NCBI RefSeq assembly: GCF_003258945.1
Contig: NZ_QLIX01000013.1
Span: 1 to 64,000 of the forward strand
Length of the DNA stretch: 64,000 bases
Source: Roseicella frigidaeris
GTDB taxonomy: Bacteria; Pseudomonadota; Alphaproteobacteria; Acetobacterales; Acetobacteraceae
Reading direction: 5' to 3'
The notes under the pieces are model-generated. The model was not told where the DNA came from and searched no databases. It saw only the letters and a list, made by a program, of their open reading frames with translations. Positions 36,862 to 45,313 of this stretch are shown here, in pieces (positions within the stretch are counted from its first letter, which is position 1; the number at the start of each line of letters is the position of its first letter). The position numbers were made by a program, and so were the translations under genes.

Positions 36862-37962
36862 ATGACGCGAGAAGCCCCGCCATCCGGCGCCTTCTCCGGC
36901 CTGGCCGGCGCCATCGACTGCGACATCCATCCGGCGCCGCCCGATCTGCGCGCCCTGCTGCCGCATCTCGATCCCTATTGGCGCGAGCATGTCGAGCGCC
37001 GCGGGCTGGAGCGGGAGAACCTCGACACCAGCGCCTATCCGCCCGCCGCGCCGATCAACGCCAACCCGGACTGGCGGCTCCCCGCCGGGCCGGCCGGCAG
37101 CAGCCTCGCCGCGCTGCAGGCGCATCTGCTCGACCCGCTGGCGCCGCGGGCGGCCATCTGCAACCTGATCCACGGCGCGCAGATGATGATGAGCGAGGAC
37201 CTGTCGGCCGCGCTCTGCCGCGGGCTGAACAACTGGCTGGCCGCCGAATGGCTCGGCCGCGACGACCGGCTGCGCGCCTCGATCACCGTGCCGGTGCACA
37301 GCCCGGAGCTGGCGGCGGAGGAGATCGAGCGCCTGGCGCCCGACCGGCGCTTCGTGCAGGTGCTGCTGCTGGCCATGGCCGAGCTGCCGCTCGGGCGGCG
37401 CATGATGTGGCCGATCTATCGCGCCGCCGAGAAGCACGGCCTGCCGGTCGGCATCCATGCCGGGTCGAGCTTCCGCCACCCGCCGAGCGCCGGCGGCTGG
37501 GGCTCCACCTATCTCGAGGACTACGTCACCTATGCCCAGGGCTTCGCGGGGGCGCTGAACTCGCTGCTGGCCGAGGGCGTGTTCCAGAAATTCCCCGGCC
37601 TGCGCGTGGTGCTGATCGAGAGCGGCGTCACCTGGCTGCCGGCCAGCCTCTGGCGCATCAACAAGACCTGGCGCGGGGTGCGGGCCGAGGTGCCCTGGCT
37701 CGACCGCCTGCCCGCCGATCTGGTGCGCCAGCATGTGCGCCTCACCCTGCAGCCCTTCGACGCGCCGCCCGATGCGCGCTCCCTCGCGGTGCTGCTCGAC
37801 CAGCTCGGCTCCGACGAGCTGCTGCTCTTCTCCACCGACTACCCGCACTGGCATTTCGACGCCGCGGAGGGACCGCTGCCGGCCGGGCTGCCGCCATCGC
37901 TGATCCGCAAGATCACGGTGGAGAACCCGCTGGCCACCTATCCGCGACTGGCGGCCGCCTGA
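36862..37962 (+). CDS. amidohydrolase family 2 protein
   Basis: A 366-residue TIM-barrel metal-dependent hydrolase or decarboxylase (ACMSD-like superfamily). The N-terminal metal motif is DCDIHP. Further motifs are LPVGIHAGSSFRHP (His), VVLIESGVTWLP and FSTDYPHWHFD (Asp). The GGGGAGGGAC ribosome site precedes the ATG. It is the first gene of a three-gene operon with a paralogous amidohydrolase 31 bp downstream and a Rieske ferredoxin. The substrate is unknown; aromatic or amide catabolism is inferred. Confidence 0.87.
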   Translation: MTREAPPSGAFSGLAGAIDCDIHPAPPDLRALLPHLDPYWREHVERRGLERENLDTSAYPPAAPINANPDWRLPAGPAGSSLAALQAHLLDPLAPRAAICNLIHGAQMMMSEDLSAALCRGLNNWLAAEWLGRDDRLRASITVPVHSPELAAEEIERLAPDRRFVQVLLLAMAELPLGRRMMWPIYRAAEKHGLPVGIHAGSSFRHPPSAGGWGSTYLEDYVTYAQGFAGALNSLLAEGVFQKFPGLRVVLIESGVTWLPASLWRINKTWRGVRAEVPWLDRLPADLVRQHVRLTLQPFDAPPDARSLAVLLDQLGSDELLLFSTDYPHWHFDAAEGPLPAGLPPSLIRKITVENPLATYPRLAAA

Positions 37963-37993
37963 TGGCCCCCACCCCGTCCATGGGAGACCTGCG

Positions 37994-39106
37994 ATGAACG
38001 TGGCGCTCCAGACCCCCCGGATCGAGCGGCCGGGCGAGGCCTATCTCGGCTTCGTCGATTGCGACGTGCATCCGTTTTACCGCACGCCGGCCGATTTCGA
38101 TCCCTTCCTCTCGGCGCGCTGGCGCGAGCACCGGCAGAGCATCGGCGGCCGGTCCCGCCAGGGCCTGGCCCGCACCTCGCTCTATCCGCGCATGTCGCCG
38201 GGCAACGGCATGCGCGGCGATGCCTGGCCGAAGACCGGGGGGCCGCCGGGCTCCGATCTCGCCCTGATGCGCGAGCAGCTCCTCGACCTCTCCGATGTCA
38301 GGGCCGGGCTGCTGGCGCCGCTGGTCGGCGGCGCGGCGGCGGAGCGCAATGTCGAGTTCGGCGCCGCCATGGCGGTGGCGGTGAACGAGTGGCAATGCGC
38401 GCATTTCTGCGACCCGGAGCCGCGGCTGAAGGCGAGCGTGCAGATCACCCTCGAGCACGAGGAGAGCGCCCTGGCCGAGATCGAGGCCCGCGCCGGCGAT
38501 GCCCGCTTCGCCCAGGTGAACATCCCGCCGCGCGGGATCGAGCCGCTGGGGCGCCACCGCTACCGCAAGATCCTCGCCGCCTGCGCCGCGAACGGCTTCC
38601 CGATCTCGCTGCATCTCGGCGGCACCAGCGGCCATGCCAGCACCGGCGGCGGCTGGCCGAGCTTCTACCATGAGGAGCATCCCTCCTACGTGCAGTCCAT
38701 GCAGAGCCTGGTCACCAGCCTGGTCTGCGAGGGCGTGTTCGAGACGGTGCCGGATCTCAAGGTGGTGCTGGTGGAGGGCGGCTTCGCCTGGCTGCCCTCG
38801 CTCGCCTGGCGGCTCGACAAGCACTGGAAGCGCCTGAAGGCCGAGGTGCCGCATCTGAGGCGCGCGCCGAGCGAATACATCCGCGAGCATGTCTGGGTCT
38901 CCACCCAGCCGATGGAGGAGCCGGAGCGGCCGGACGACATGCTCCGCACCATCGAATGGATCGGCCCCGACCGCATCCTGTTCTCGACCGACTATCCGCA
39001 CTGGGACCAGGACGACCCGCGCTACGCCTTCAAGGTGCGGCTGCCGGAGGACTGGGCGCGGATGATCTACCGCGAGAATGCGATGGCGCTCTACCGGCTG
39101 GACTGA
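37994..39106 (+). CDS. amidohydrolase family 2 protein (paralog of the preceding gene)
   Basis: 370 residues with DCDVHPFY, FPISLHLGGTSGHAST, VVLVEGGFAWLPSLAWRLDKHW and FSTDYPHWDQDDP. The same plan as the previous protein shows they are tandem paralogs, but the sequences have diverged strongly in the centre. They may act together as a heteromer or on successive substrates. It ends three bases before the Rieske gene, so translation of the two is probably coupled. Confidence 0.87.
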   Translation: MNVALQTPRIERPGEAYLGFVDCDVHPFYRTPADFDPFLSARWREHRQSIGGRSRQGLARTSLYPRMSPGNGMRGDAWPKTGGPPGSDLALMREQLLDLSDVRAGLLAPLVGGAAAERNVEFGAAMAVAVNEWQCAHFCDPEPRLKASVQITLEHEESALAEIEARAGDARFAQVNIPPRGIEPLGRHRYRKILAACAANGFPISLHLGGTSGHASTGGGWPSFYHEEHPSYVQSMQSLVTSLVCEGVFETVPDLKVVLVEGGFAWLPSLAWRLDKHWKRLKAEVPHLRRAPSEYIREHVWVSTQPMEEPERPDDMLRTIEWIGPDRILFSTDYPHWDQDDPRYAFKVRLPEDWARMIYRENAMALYRLD

Positions 39107-39109
39107 GGC

Positions 39110-39523
39110 ATGGCGCGGCACGTCGTCGCGGCCGTCGGCGAGATTCCGCCGGGCGGCCGCAAGCTGGTGACCATCCGGGGGCGGGAGATCGGCGTCTTCA
39201 ACCTCGACGGCGCCTACTACGCCCTGATCAACCGCTGCCCGCACCAGGGCGCGGCGCTCTGCACCGGCGCCATCGTCAGCCGGCTGGAGGCGCCGATGCC
39301 GGGCGAGTACCGCCTCGCCCAGCCGGGCAGCATGCTGCGCTGCCCCTGGCATTGCTGGGAGTTCGACATCCGCACCGGCCAGTCCTGGTGCGAGCCGGAG
39401 GACGTGAAGGCGCGCAGCTACGCGGTCACGGTCGAGCCGGGCGAGCGCCTGGCGCGCGGCCCCTTCGTGGCGGAGACGGTCAGCGTCGCCGTCGAGGAGG
39501 ATTACGTGGTGGTGACGCTCTAG
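39110..39523 (+). CDS. Rieske [2Fe-2S] ferredoxin-like protein
   Basis: 137 residues with the Rieske cluster ligands Cys43-x-His45 (CPHQGA) and Cys78-x2-His81 (CPWHCWEFD). The 35-residue spacing between the two pairs is long because of an inserted loop (residues 54-72). No signal peptide or membrane anchor, so it is a soluble electron carrier. In an amidohydrolase operon it could feed an oxygenase encoded elsewhere. The TAG stop is followed three bases later by a family B repeat. Confidence 0.9.
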   Translation: MARHVVAAVGEIPPGGRKLVTIRGREIGVFNLDGAYYALINRCPHQGAALCTGAIVSRLEAPMPGEYRLAQPGSMLRCPWHCWEFDIRTGQSWCEPEDVKARSYAVTVEPGERLARGPFVAETVSVAVEEDYVVVTL

Positions 39524-39526
39524 AAG

Positions 39527-39627
39527 CCCCACGACGTCGCTGCGCGCCGCCGCGGGGGCCCCGTGGAGTGCCTTCTGCCCGAGACGCGTCACAGCCTGCT
39601 GCGGCGAAGCCGCGGCAGGGCAACGGG
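39527..39627 (+). repeat. family B intergenic repeat, copy 2
   Basis: It starts CCCCACGACGTCGC three bases after the Rieske stop and continues with CCGCGGGGGCCCCGTG, a variable middle, CGTCACAGCC and a 10-bp hairpin (39596-39605 with 39609-39618, loop GAA). It aligns end to end with copy 1 at 25440-25544. The rest of the gap to the rhodanese gene (39628-39756) shows only that gene's ribosome site. Confidence 0.8.
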
Positions 39628-39756
39628 TGGCGACGGTTCGGAGAGCAGCTTTCAATGCCCCATGGCGTCGCGGGCGCGGCGGAGGGCGGCCTTGCCGGAT
39701 TGCCCTGGCGGCGGCCTCGCCGCATTGTCCCCGCCGAACCAGGAGGAACTCGCCGC

Positions 39757-40173
39757 ATGCCCGGCGTGCCCGATATCTCCCCCACCGAGACCTGGGAGGC
39801 CCTGCGGGCCGATCCCGAGGCGGTGCTCATCGATGTCCGCACCGATGCGGAATGGAATTTCGTCGGCCTGCCGGACCTGACGGGGATCGGCAAGCAGACG
39901 CTGCTGGTGCCCTGGCAGCTCTACCCCTCCATGCAGGTCAATGGCAGCTTCCCGGACCATCTGCACAAGGCCGGGCTGACCGCGACCCACCGCCTCTACT
40001 TCATCTGCCGCTCCGGCGCCCGCAGCCTCGCGGCCGGGCAGGCGGCGCAGGCGGCGGGCTTCCCGCAGGCCTTCAACGTCGCCGATGGCTTCGAAGGGCC
40101 GGTGGATGGCGAGGGGCATCGCGGCACGGTCGCCGGCTGGAAGGCGGCCGGGCTGCCCTGGCGGCAGCGCTGA
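39757..40173 (+). CDS. rhodanese-like sulfurtransferase
   Basis: A 138-residue single-domain rhodanese. VLIDVRTDAEWNFVGLPDL is the entry motif. The active-site Cys lies in FICRSGARS and is followed by NVADGFEGP. The AGGAGG site at 39741 fixes the ATG. It would carry persulfide sulfur or act in cyanide/thiosulfate handling. It is 22 bp upstream of the DUF3237 gene, probably one transcript. Confidence 0.93.
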   Translation: MPGVPDISPTETWEALRADPEAVLIDVRTDAEWNFVGLPDLTGIGKQTLLVPWQLYPSMQVNGSFPDHLHKAGLTATHRLYFICRSGARSLAAGQAAQAAGFPQAFNVADGFEGPVDGEGHRGTVAGWKAAGLPWRQR

Positions 40174-40195
40174 ACACGCAAGGAGAGGACGCATC

Positions 40196-40669
40196 ATGGC
40201 GACGACGCCACTGCCGCTGAACACCGAATTCCTGTTCCGCATGGCGCTGCAGGCCGGCACCCCGCAGATGGCGGCCGCCGGGCCGGGCCAGGAGCTGCGC
40301 GTCATCCCGGTGACCGGGGGCAGCTTCGAGGGACCCTCGCTGCGCGGCGAGGTGGTGCCGGGGACCACCGCCGACTGGCTGCGCGTCGAGCCCGACGGCA
40401 CGGCGCATATGGATGTCCGGCTGGTGATGCGGACCGACAAGGGCCAGCATTTCTACATGCACTACAGCGGCGTCCGCACCGGCCCGCCGGCGGTGCTGGC
40501 CCAGCTCGGCCGCGGCGAGGCGGTGGACGCCTCGGCCTATTACTTCCGCGTCGCCATCCGCTTCGAGACCTCGGAGCCCGAGCTCACCTGGCTGAACCGG
40601 GTGCTCGCGGTCGGGGTCGGCCAGCGCCCGCCGACGGGGCCGACCTACGACGTCTACGCGGTGCGCTGA
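40196..40669 (+). CDS. DUF3237 family protein
   Basis: 157 residues. It has the features of the DUF3237 beta-barrel family: GGSFEGPSLRGEVVPGTTADWL, DVRLVMRTDKGQHFYMHYSG, YYFRVAIRFETSEPELTWLN and a YDVYAVR end. AAGGAGAG precedes the ATG. Members often sit beside catabolic genes but no activity is established. It lies behind the rhodanese gene and converges on the ABC permease. Confidence 0.88.
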   Translation: MATTPLPLNTEFLFRMALQAGTPQMAAAGPGQELRVIPVTGGSFEGPSLRGEVVPGTTADWLRVEPDGTAHMDVRLVMRTDKGQHFYMHYSGVRTGPPAVLAQLGRGEAVDASAYYFRVAIRFETSEPELTWLNRVLAVGVGQRPPTGPTYDVYAVR

Positions 40670-40716
40670 GGCGGCCGGCCCCAGGCGGCGCTGTTGGGCG
40701 GCGCTGCTGGGCGGCG

Positions 40717-41397
40717 CTATTGCCGCCCGGCGAGCTGCCGGTTCTCCAGCCGGCTCAGCAGCCGCACCACCGGCCAGAGCAGCAGGAAGTAGATCACCGC
40801 CGCCGCCATGATCGGGGTCGCGTTGTAGGTCACGCTCTGCGCCTGCCGGGCCTGGAAGAGCAGCTCCGGCAGCGCCACCACCGAGGCGATGGAGGTGAGC
40901 TTCACCACCTCCAGCGTGTTGCTGATGAGGTCCGGCAGCACGTTGCGCACCGCCTGCGGCAGGATGACATAGGCGAGCGCCTGGGCGCGCGAGAGGCCGG
41001 TGGAGCGCGCCGCCTCCATCTGCCCGCGCGGCACGCTCTCGATCCCGGCCCGCAGCACCTCGCCGTAATAGGCGCCCGTGTTCAGGAAGAAGCCGATCGC
41101 CACCGCGCCGAGCGCCGAGACCTCCAGCCCGGCGAAGGGCAGGCCGGCATAGATGAAGATCAGCAGCACCAGCGGCGGCAAGGCGCGGAAGAAATCGACC
41201 CAGGCCATGAGCGGCCAGCGCACCAGCGGGTGGTGCACGGTCGAGAGCAGCGCCAGGACGGTGCCGCCGACGAGGCCGAGCGGGACGACGATCACCGAGA
41301 GCAGCAGCGTCTGCTGCAGCCCCAGCCAGAGGATCGGCCAGGCCTCCCGCAGGATGTCGAGCGAGAAGAAGGCGAGGAGGAAGTCGTCGAGGCTCAT
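40717..41397 (-). CDS. polar amino acid ABC transporter permease (second)
   Basis: 226 residues with about five membrane helices. The permease EAA loop is visible in GQMEAARSTGLSRAQALAYVILPQAVRNVLP. WVDFFRALPPLVLLIFIY is typical of HisM/GltK-type subunits. It pairs with the permease at 41510. The gap between them holds a local repeat. Amino acid specificity is unknown. Confidence 0.93.
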   Translation of the reverse strand: MSLDDFLLAFFSLDILREAWPILWLGLQQTLLLSVIVVPLGLVGGTVLALLSTVHHPLVRWPLMAWVDFFRALPPLVLLIFIYAGLPFAGLEVSALGAVAIGFFLNTGAYYGEVLRAGIESVPRGQMEAARSTGLSRAQALAYVILPQAVRNVLPDLISNTLEVVKLTSIASVVALPELLFQARQAQSVTYNATPIMAAAVIYFLLLWPVVRLLSRLENRQLAGRQ

Positions 41398-41417
41398 GGC
41401 GTCTCCACGCGGCTCAC

Positions 41418-41501
41418 GCTGCGGTCCTCCGCGATCGCGTGGATCTGGCCATGCGATTCACGCTGCGGTCCTCGCCTTTGGCTGCGGTCCTCCGCGATCG
41501 C
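41418..41501 (-). repeat. direct repeats between the two permease genes
   Basis: The 21-bp unit at 41418-41438 recurs exactly at 41481-41501. A truncated form (GCTGCGGTCCTCGC) lies at 41462-41475. Read on the coding strand the unit is GCGATCGCGGAGG-ACCGCAGC, containing the palindrome GCGATCGC. It may be a family of its own; only this site is in the window. Confidence 0.75.
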
Positions 41502-41509
41502 ATGGCGGG

Positions 41510-42190
41510 CTACCGCTTCCAGGCGAAGCGCGTCTCGATCCAGCGGCCGAGGATGACCACCGGAACGAAGAGCACGACATAGGCGAGGGCGCCGAGCGTC
41601 AGCGGCGTCGGGTTGAAGGAGAAGGAGACGCCGGCCTGCGCCGCGCCGAGGATCTCCGAGACCGCGACCACCGAGCCGAGCGCCGTGCCCTTGGTGATGG
41701 CGATGGTGCGGTTGGTCAGCGGCGGGATCACCATCCGCAGCGCCTGCGGCAGCACCACCCAGCCGAGGGTCTGGAGGAAGGAGAGGCCGGTGGAGCGCGC
41801 CGCCTCCCACTGGCCGCGCGGCGTCGCGGTGATGCCGGCCCAGATGATCTCCTCGGCGAAGGCCATGAGGACCAGGGAGAGGGAGAGCCAGGTCGCGGCG
41901 AAGCCGGAGAGGGAGAGGCCGGCCGCCGGCAGGCCGAAATAGAGCAGGGCGATGATGACCAGCGGCGGCAGGGCGCGGAACAGGTCGACCAGGAAGACGA
42001 TGAGCCAGTTCAGCGGCCTCAGGCCGAGGCTCCGCGCCACCGCCAGGCCGAGGCCGGCGGCCAGGCCGCTGGCGATGATGCAGAGGGCGAGCAGGATCGT
42101 CAGCCAGAAGCCGTCAACGATCCGCGGCAGATACTCCCAGGCGACCCGCGCGTTGAAGAAGGAGTCGAGGAACCTGTCCCAATTGCTCAT
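41510..42190 (-). CDS. polar amino acid ABC transporter permease (first)
   Basis: 226 residues, HisM/GltJ type. The EAA loop is GQWEAARSTGLSFLQTLGWVVLPQALRMVIP. Another typical segment is LIVFLVDLFRALPPLVIIALLYFG. It is the upstream partner of the permease at 40717. The remainder of the importer (ATPase, receptor) lies beyond the MORN gene on the same strand. Confidence 0.93.
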   Translation of the reverse strand: MSNWDRFLDSFFNARVAWEYLPRIVDGFWLTILLALCIIASGLAAGLGLAVARSLGLRPLNWLIVFLVDLFRALPPLVIIALLYFGLPAAGLSLSGFAATWLSLSLVLMAFAEEIIWAGITATPRGQWEAARSTGLSFLQTLGWVVLPQALRMVIPPLTNRTIAITKGTALGSVVAVSEILGAAQAGVSFSFNPTPLTLGALAYVVLFVPVVILGRWIETRFAWKR

Positions 42191-42288
42191 GCGCGGCCAC
42201 TCCGCGGCCGGGACCTGCCCAATCGGGACTTGTCCAGGCCGCGCCGGCCGGTGCAGAGCTTGCGGGACCCAGCCGGAGAGATGACCTG

Positions 42289-42876
42289 ATGCCGTTGTCT
42301 TCGCGCCTTCGCCTGCTGCCCCTCGCCCTGCTGCTGCTCGCCGGCTTCAGCCCGCCGCCGGAGGCGCAGCGCGCCGTGCCGGGCGGCCGCGCCGGCTTCA
42401 TCGCCGATGGGGCCGGCGGCTGCTGGATCTGGGTCGGCGGCCTGCCGGCCAATGCCGAGGGGCTGGCCGGCAGCTGGACGGGCCCCTGCCCGGAGGGCCC
42501 GGCCGAGGGCGAGGGCCGGGCCGTCACCACCTGGCGGGAGGCCGGGCGGGAGAAGCAGATGGTCTATGAGGGGGCGCTGCAGGCCGGCAAGGCGGAGGGC
42601 AAGGGCCGGCTCTCGCATTACGAGGGCGGCCGGCTGGTGGTGCAGGAGGAGGGCGCCTATCACGACGACCGCTTCACCGGCGGCCGCTTCATGATCCCGG
42701 GCGCCGGGCTGGTCTATGAGGGCGGCTGGTTCCTCTCCGGCCCGCATGGCGAGGGGCGGCTGGAGGTGGATGGCCGGGTCTTCGAGGGCAAGTGGGAGCT
42801 CGGCTGCCTGCGCAGCGGCGATGCCTGGATCGCCTTCACCCGCCCGCCCAAGACCTGCGACAGCCCCGCGACCTGA
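42289..42876 (+). CDS. secreted MORN-repeat-like protein
   Basis: 195 residues with a signal peptide (residues about 1-25). The C-terminal half has MORN-like units: YEGALQAGKAEGKGRLSHY, YHDDRFTGGRFMI, YEGGWFLSGPHGEGRLEV and FEGKWELGCL. Four cysteines (GGCWIW, GPCPEG, LGCL, KTCD) could form disulfides outside the membrane. It is inserted on the opposite strand inside the amino acid ABC transporter locus. The function is unknown. Confidence 0.8.
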   Translation: MPLSSRLRLLPLALLLLAGFSPPPEAQRAVPGGRAGFIADGAGGCWIWVGGLPANAEGLAGSWTGPCPEGPAEGEGRAVTTWREAGREKQMVYEGALQAGKAEGKGRLSHYEGGRLVVQEEGAYHDDRFTGGRFMIPGAGLVYEGGWFLSGPHGEGRLEVDGRVFEGKWELGCLRSGDAWIAFTRPPKTCDSPAT

Positions 42877-42900
42877 GCGCGCGTCATCCGGCCGCATCGC

Positions 42901-43676
<776 letters not shown>

Positions 43677-43680
<4 letters not shown>

Positions 43681-44543
43681 GGGCAGGCCACCGCGTGCGG
43701 GGTCTCCTCGTAGCCGGGCATGCCGGGCACGCCGAAGCCGGGGAAGACCACCCGCTCGGCATCGTCCGGCTTCGGCTCGGCGCCGAACCACGTCTTCGAC
43801 AGGGCGGCGACGGTGCCCTCCTGTTTCAGGCACTCGATCACCCTCTCCACCTGGTTGCGCATCGCCGCGCTGTCCTGGCGGAAGGGGGTGCCCCAGTGGA
43901 AGCGGGTGCCGGGCAGCACGAAATCGGCGACGTATTGCGGCGTGCGGGTGGCCGAGTACTTCACCACCGTGTTGCCGGCGAGGTTGGCATAGGCCCTTCC
44001 CTGCAGCACCGCCTGCACCGCATCCGCCTGGCTGTCGAAGGCGAGCAGCGTCAGGCCCAGCCGCTCGGCGTTGTTGCGCACCCATTGCTCGTAGGGCGTG
44101 CCCTTGTTGACGCTGATCGTCTTGCCGCGGAGATCCTCCTCGGCCTTGATCGGCGCCGTGCCGCGCTTGATGCCGAATTGCAGCTCGGTCCAGAGATAGC
44201 CCTCGGTGAAGAGCAGGTTGGCGGCCCGCTCGGGCGTCACCGTGGTCGGGGCGCAGAGGAAGTCGTAGCGGCCGGCATTCATCGCCGGGATGAGGCCGGA
44301 GAAGCTGGCGCCGGTGATCTCGACCGGCCGGTTCAGCTTCTTGCCGACGGCATCGAACAGGTCGATCTGGAAGCCCTGCAGCCCGCCCTGCAGGGAGGGG
44401 AAGGCGTGCGGCGCATAGGTGCCGTCGACCCCGCAGCGCAGCGGCGGCTGGCCGGACTCCCTGGCGCCCACGGTGATGGTCTGCGCCCCCGCGGTCCCGG
44501 CGAGGCCGAGGGCAAGGACAAGGGCGGCGGTCAGCAGACGCAT
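43677..44543 (-). CDS. amino acid ABC transporter substrate-binding protein
   Basis: 288 residues with a signal peptide (residues 1-20, AGA site). The family-3 receptor pattern is present: [35 protein letters not shown], and [20 protein letters not shown]. The C-terminus ([17 protein letters not shown]) extends past the usual domain. It is the first gene of the importer. An Arg that binds the ligand carboxylate is probably in TPERA. Confidence 0.93.
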
Positions 44544-44819
44544 CGGGACGGGGCTCCGGCGGGCGGTGAAGGCGGCGGGAGCCTCCCCCATCCGGCAGGG
44601 GGGCGCAACCGGGCGGCCGGCCGGTTCCGCGCCGGCCCGGCCGGCCGATGCCTGGGGGATGGGCGGTTCGTCCGGCGCCCTGCCCCTCGCCTGGGCAGCG
44701 CGTGGGCAGGCTTTGCCATGAAATCGCCCCAGGCTTTCCCCCTTCATGCCCTGCCCCCGGTATTCAAGGGGGGTGAGCCGGGCGCCCCGCCCGGGAGGCG
44801 AGCGAAGGATGAAGTCACC

Positions 44820-45071
44820 ATGCAACGCATTGCCTGCGCGCTGATCGGGAGCGCGCTGCTGCTCATCACCGCGCTGGTCGCGCTGCTGTTGAGCGATGCG
44901 TTGGCGCCGGGCCGGGTGCCGCCGATGCTCTGCTTCTGGGCCGCCTGCGGCGCCGGCGGGCTGTTGGTCGGCGGCTTGGCGCTGCTGGAGTGGAGCGGCC
45001 GGCAGGCGGTGCTGCCGCTGCCGCGGGCCGCGCCCGGCGCCTCCTATCCGCCGGCCGGCCGGGTGGTGTGA
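44820..45071 (+). CDS. small membrane protein of unknown function
   Basis: 83 residues with two hydrophobic segments, LIGSALLLITALVALLLSDA and AACGAGGLLVGGLALLEW, and a Pro-rich tail. A GAAGGA ribosome site precedes the ATG. I do not recognise a family. Its TGA stop is the start of a family C repeat. The 276 bp between it and the binding protein hold only a CCCCC/GGGGG hairpin at about 44755-44780. Confidence 0.6.
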   Translation: MQRIACALIGSALLLITALVALLLSDALAPGRVPPMLCFWAACGAGGLLVGGLALLEWSGRQAVLPLPRAAPGASYPPAGRVV

Positions 45072-45235
45072 TACGAACGGCCGTTGCTGGCGACCCATCA
45101 ACGGCCCCCATCGGCAGTCCCCTTGGCGCCCGGCGGAACCCTCCGGGTCGCTTGGCTTCGCGCCACTCGGCGCAACACCCATTCGGGCGCTCGGCCCTGC
45201 GGGCCGCAGGTCGGACCGGCGTGCACCTGGTGTGA
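45069..45235 (+). repeat. family C intergenic repeat
   Basis: A 167-bp copy starting TGATACGAACGG and ending CACCTGGTGTGA. Its first hairpin is GGCCGTTG/CAACGGCC (45079-45086 with 45099-45106). A second stem AACCC/GGGTC is followed by GGCTTCGCGCC, then CATTCGGGCGCTCGGCCC. The left end matches the copy at 54705. The reversed right end matches the left end of the copy at 10033, linking all five copies. Its TGA is a stop codon. Confidence 0.78.
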
Positions 45236-45313
45236 GCCGGCATGCCCCTGGCCCGACCGGGGCCAGACGGAGAAAGGGGGACGCCCGCGCGGCAGGGCAG
45301 GCGCCCGCCGAGG

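Noticed and set aside
41394-41810. A minus-strand frame with repeated HAIAEDRS units as a repeat protein
   Set aside because: The repeats are the 21-bp intergenic units translated; the rest of the frame is a shadow of the permease gene.
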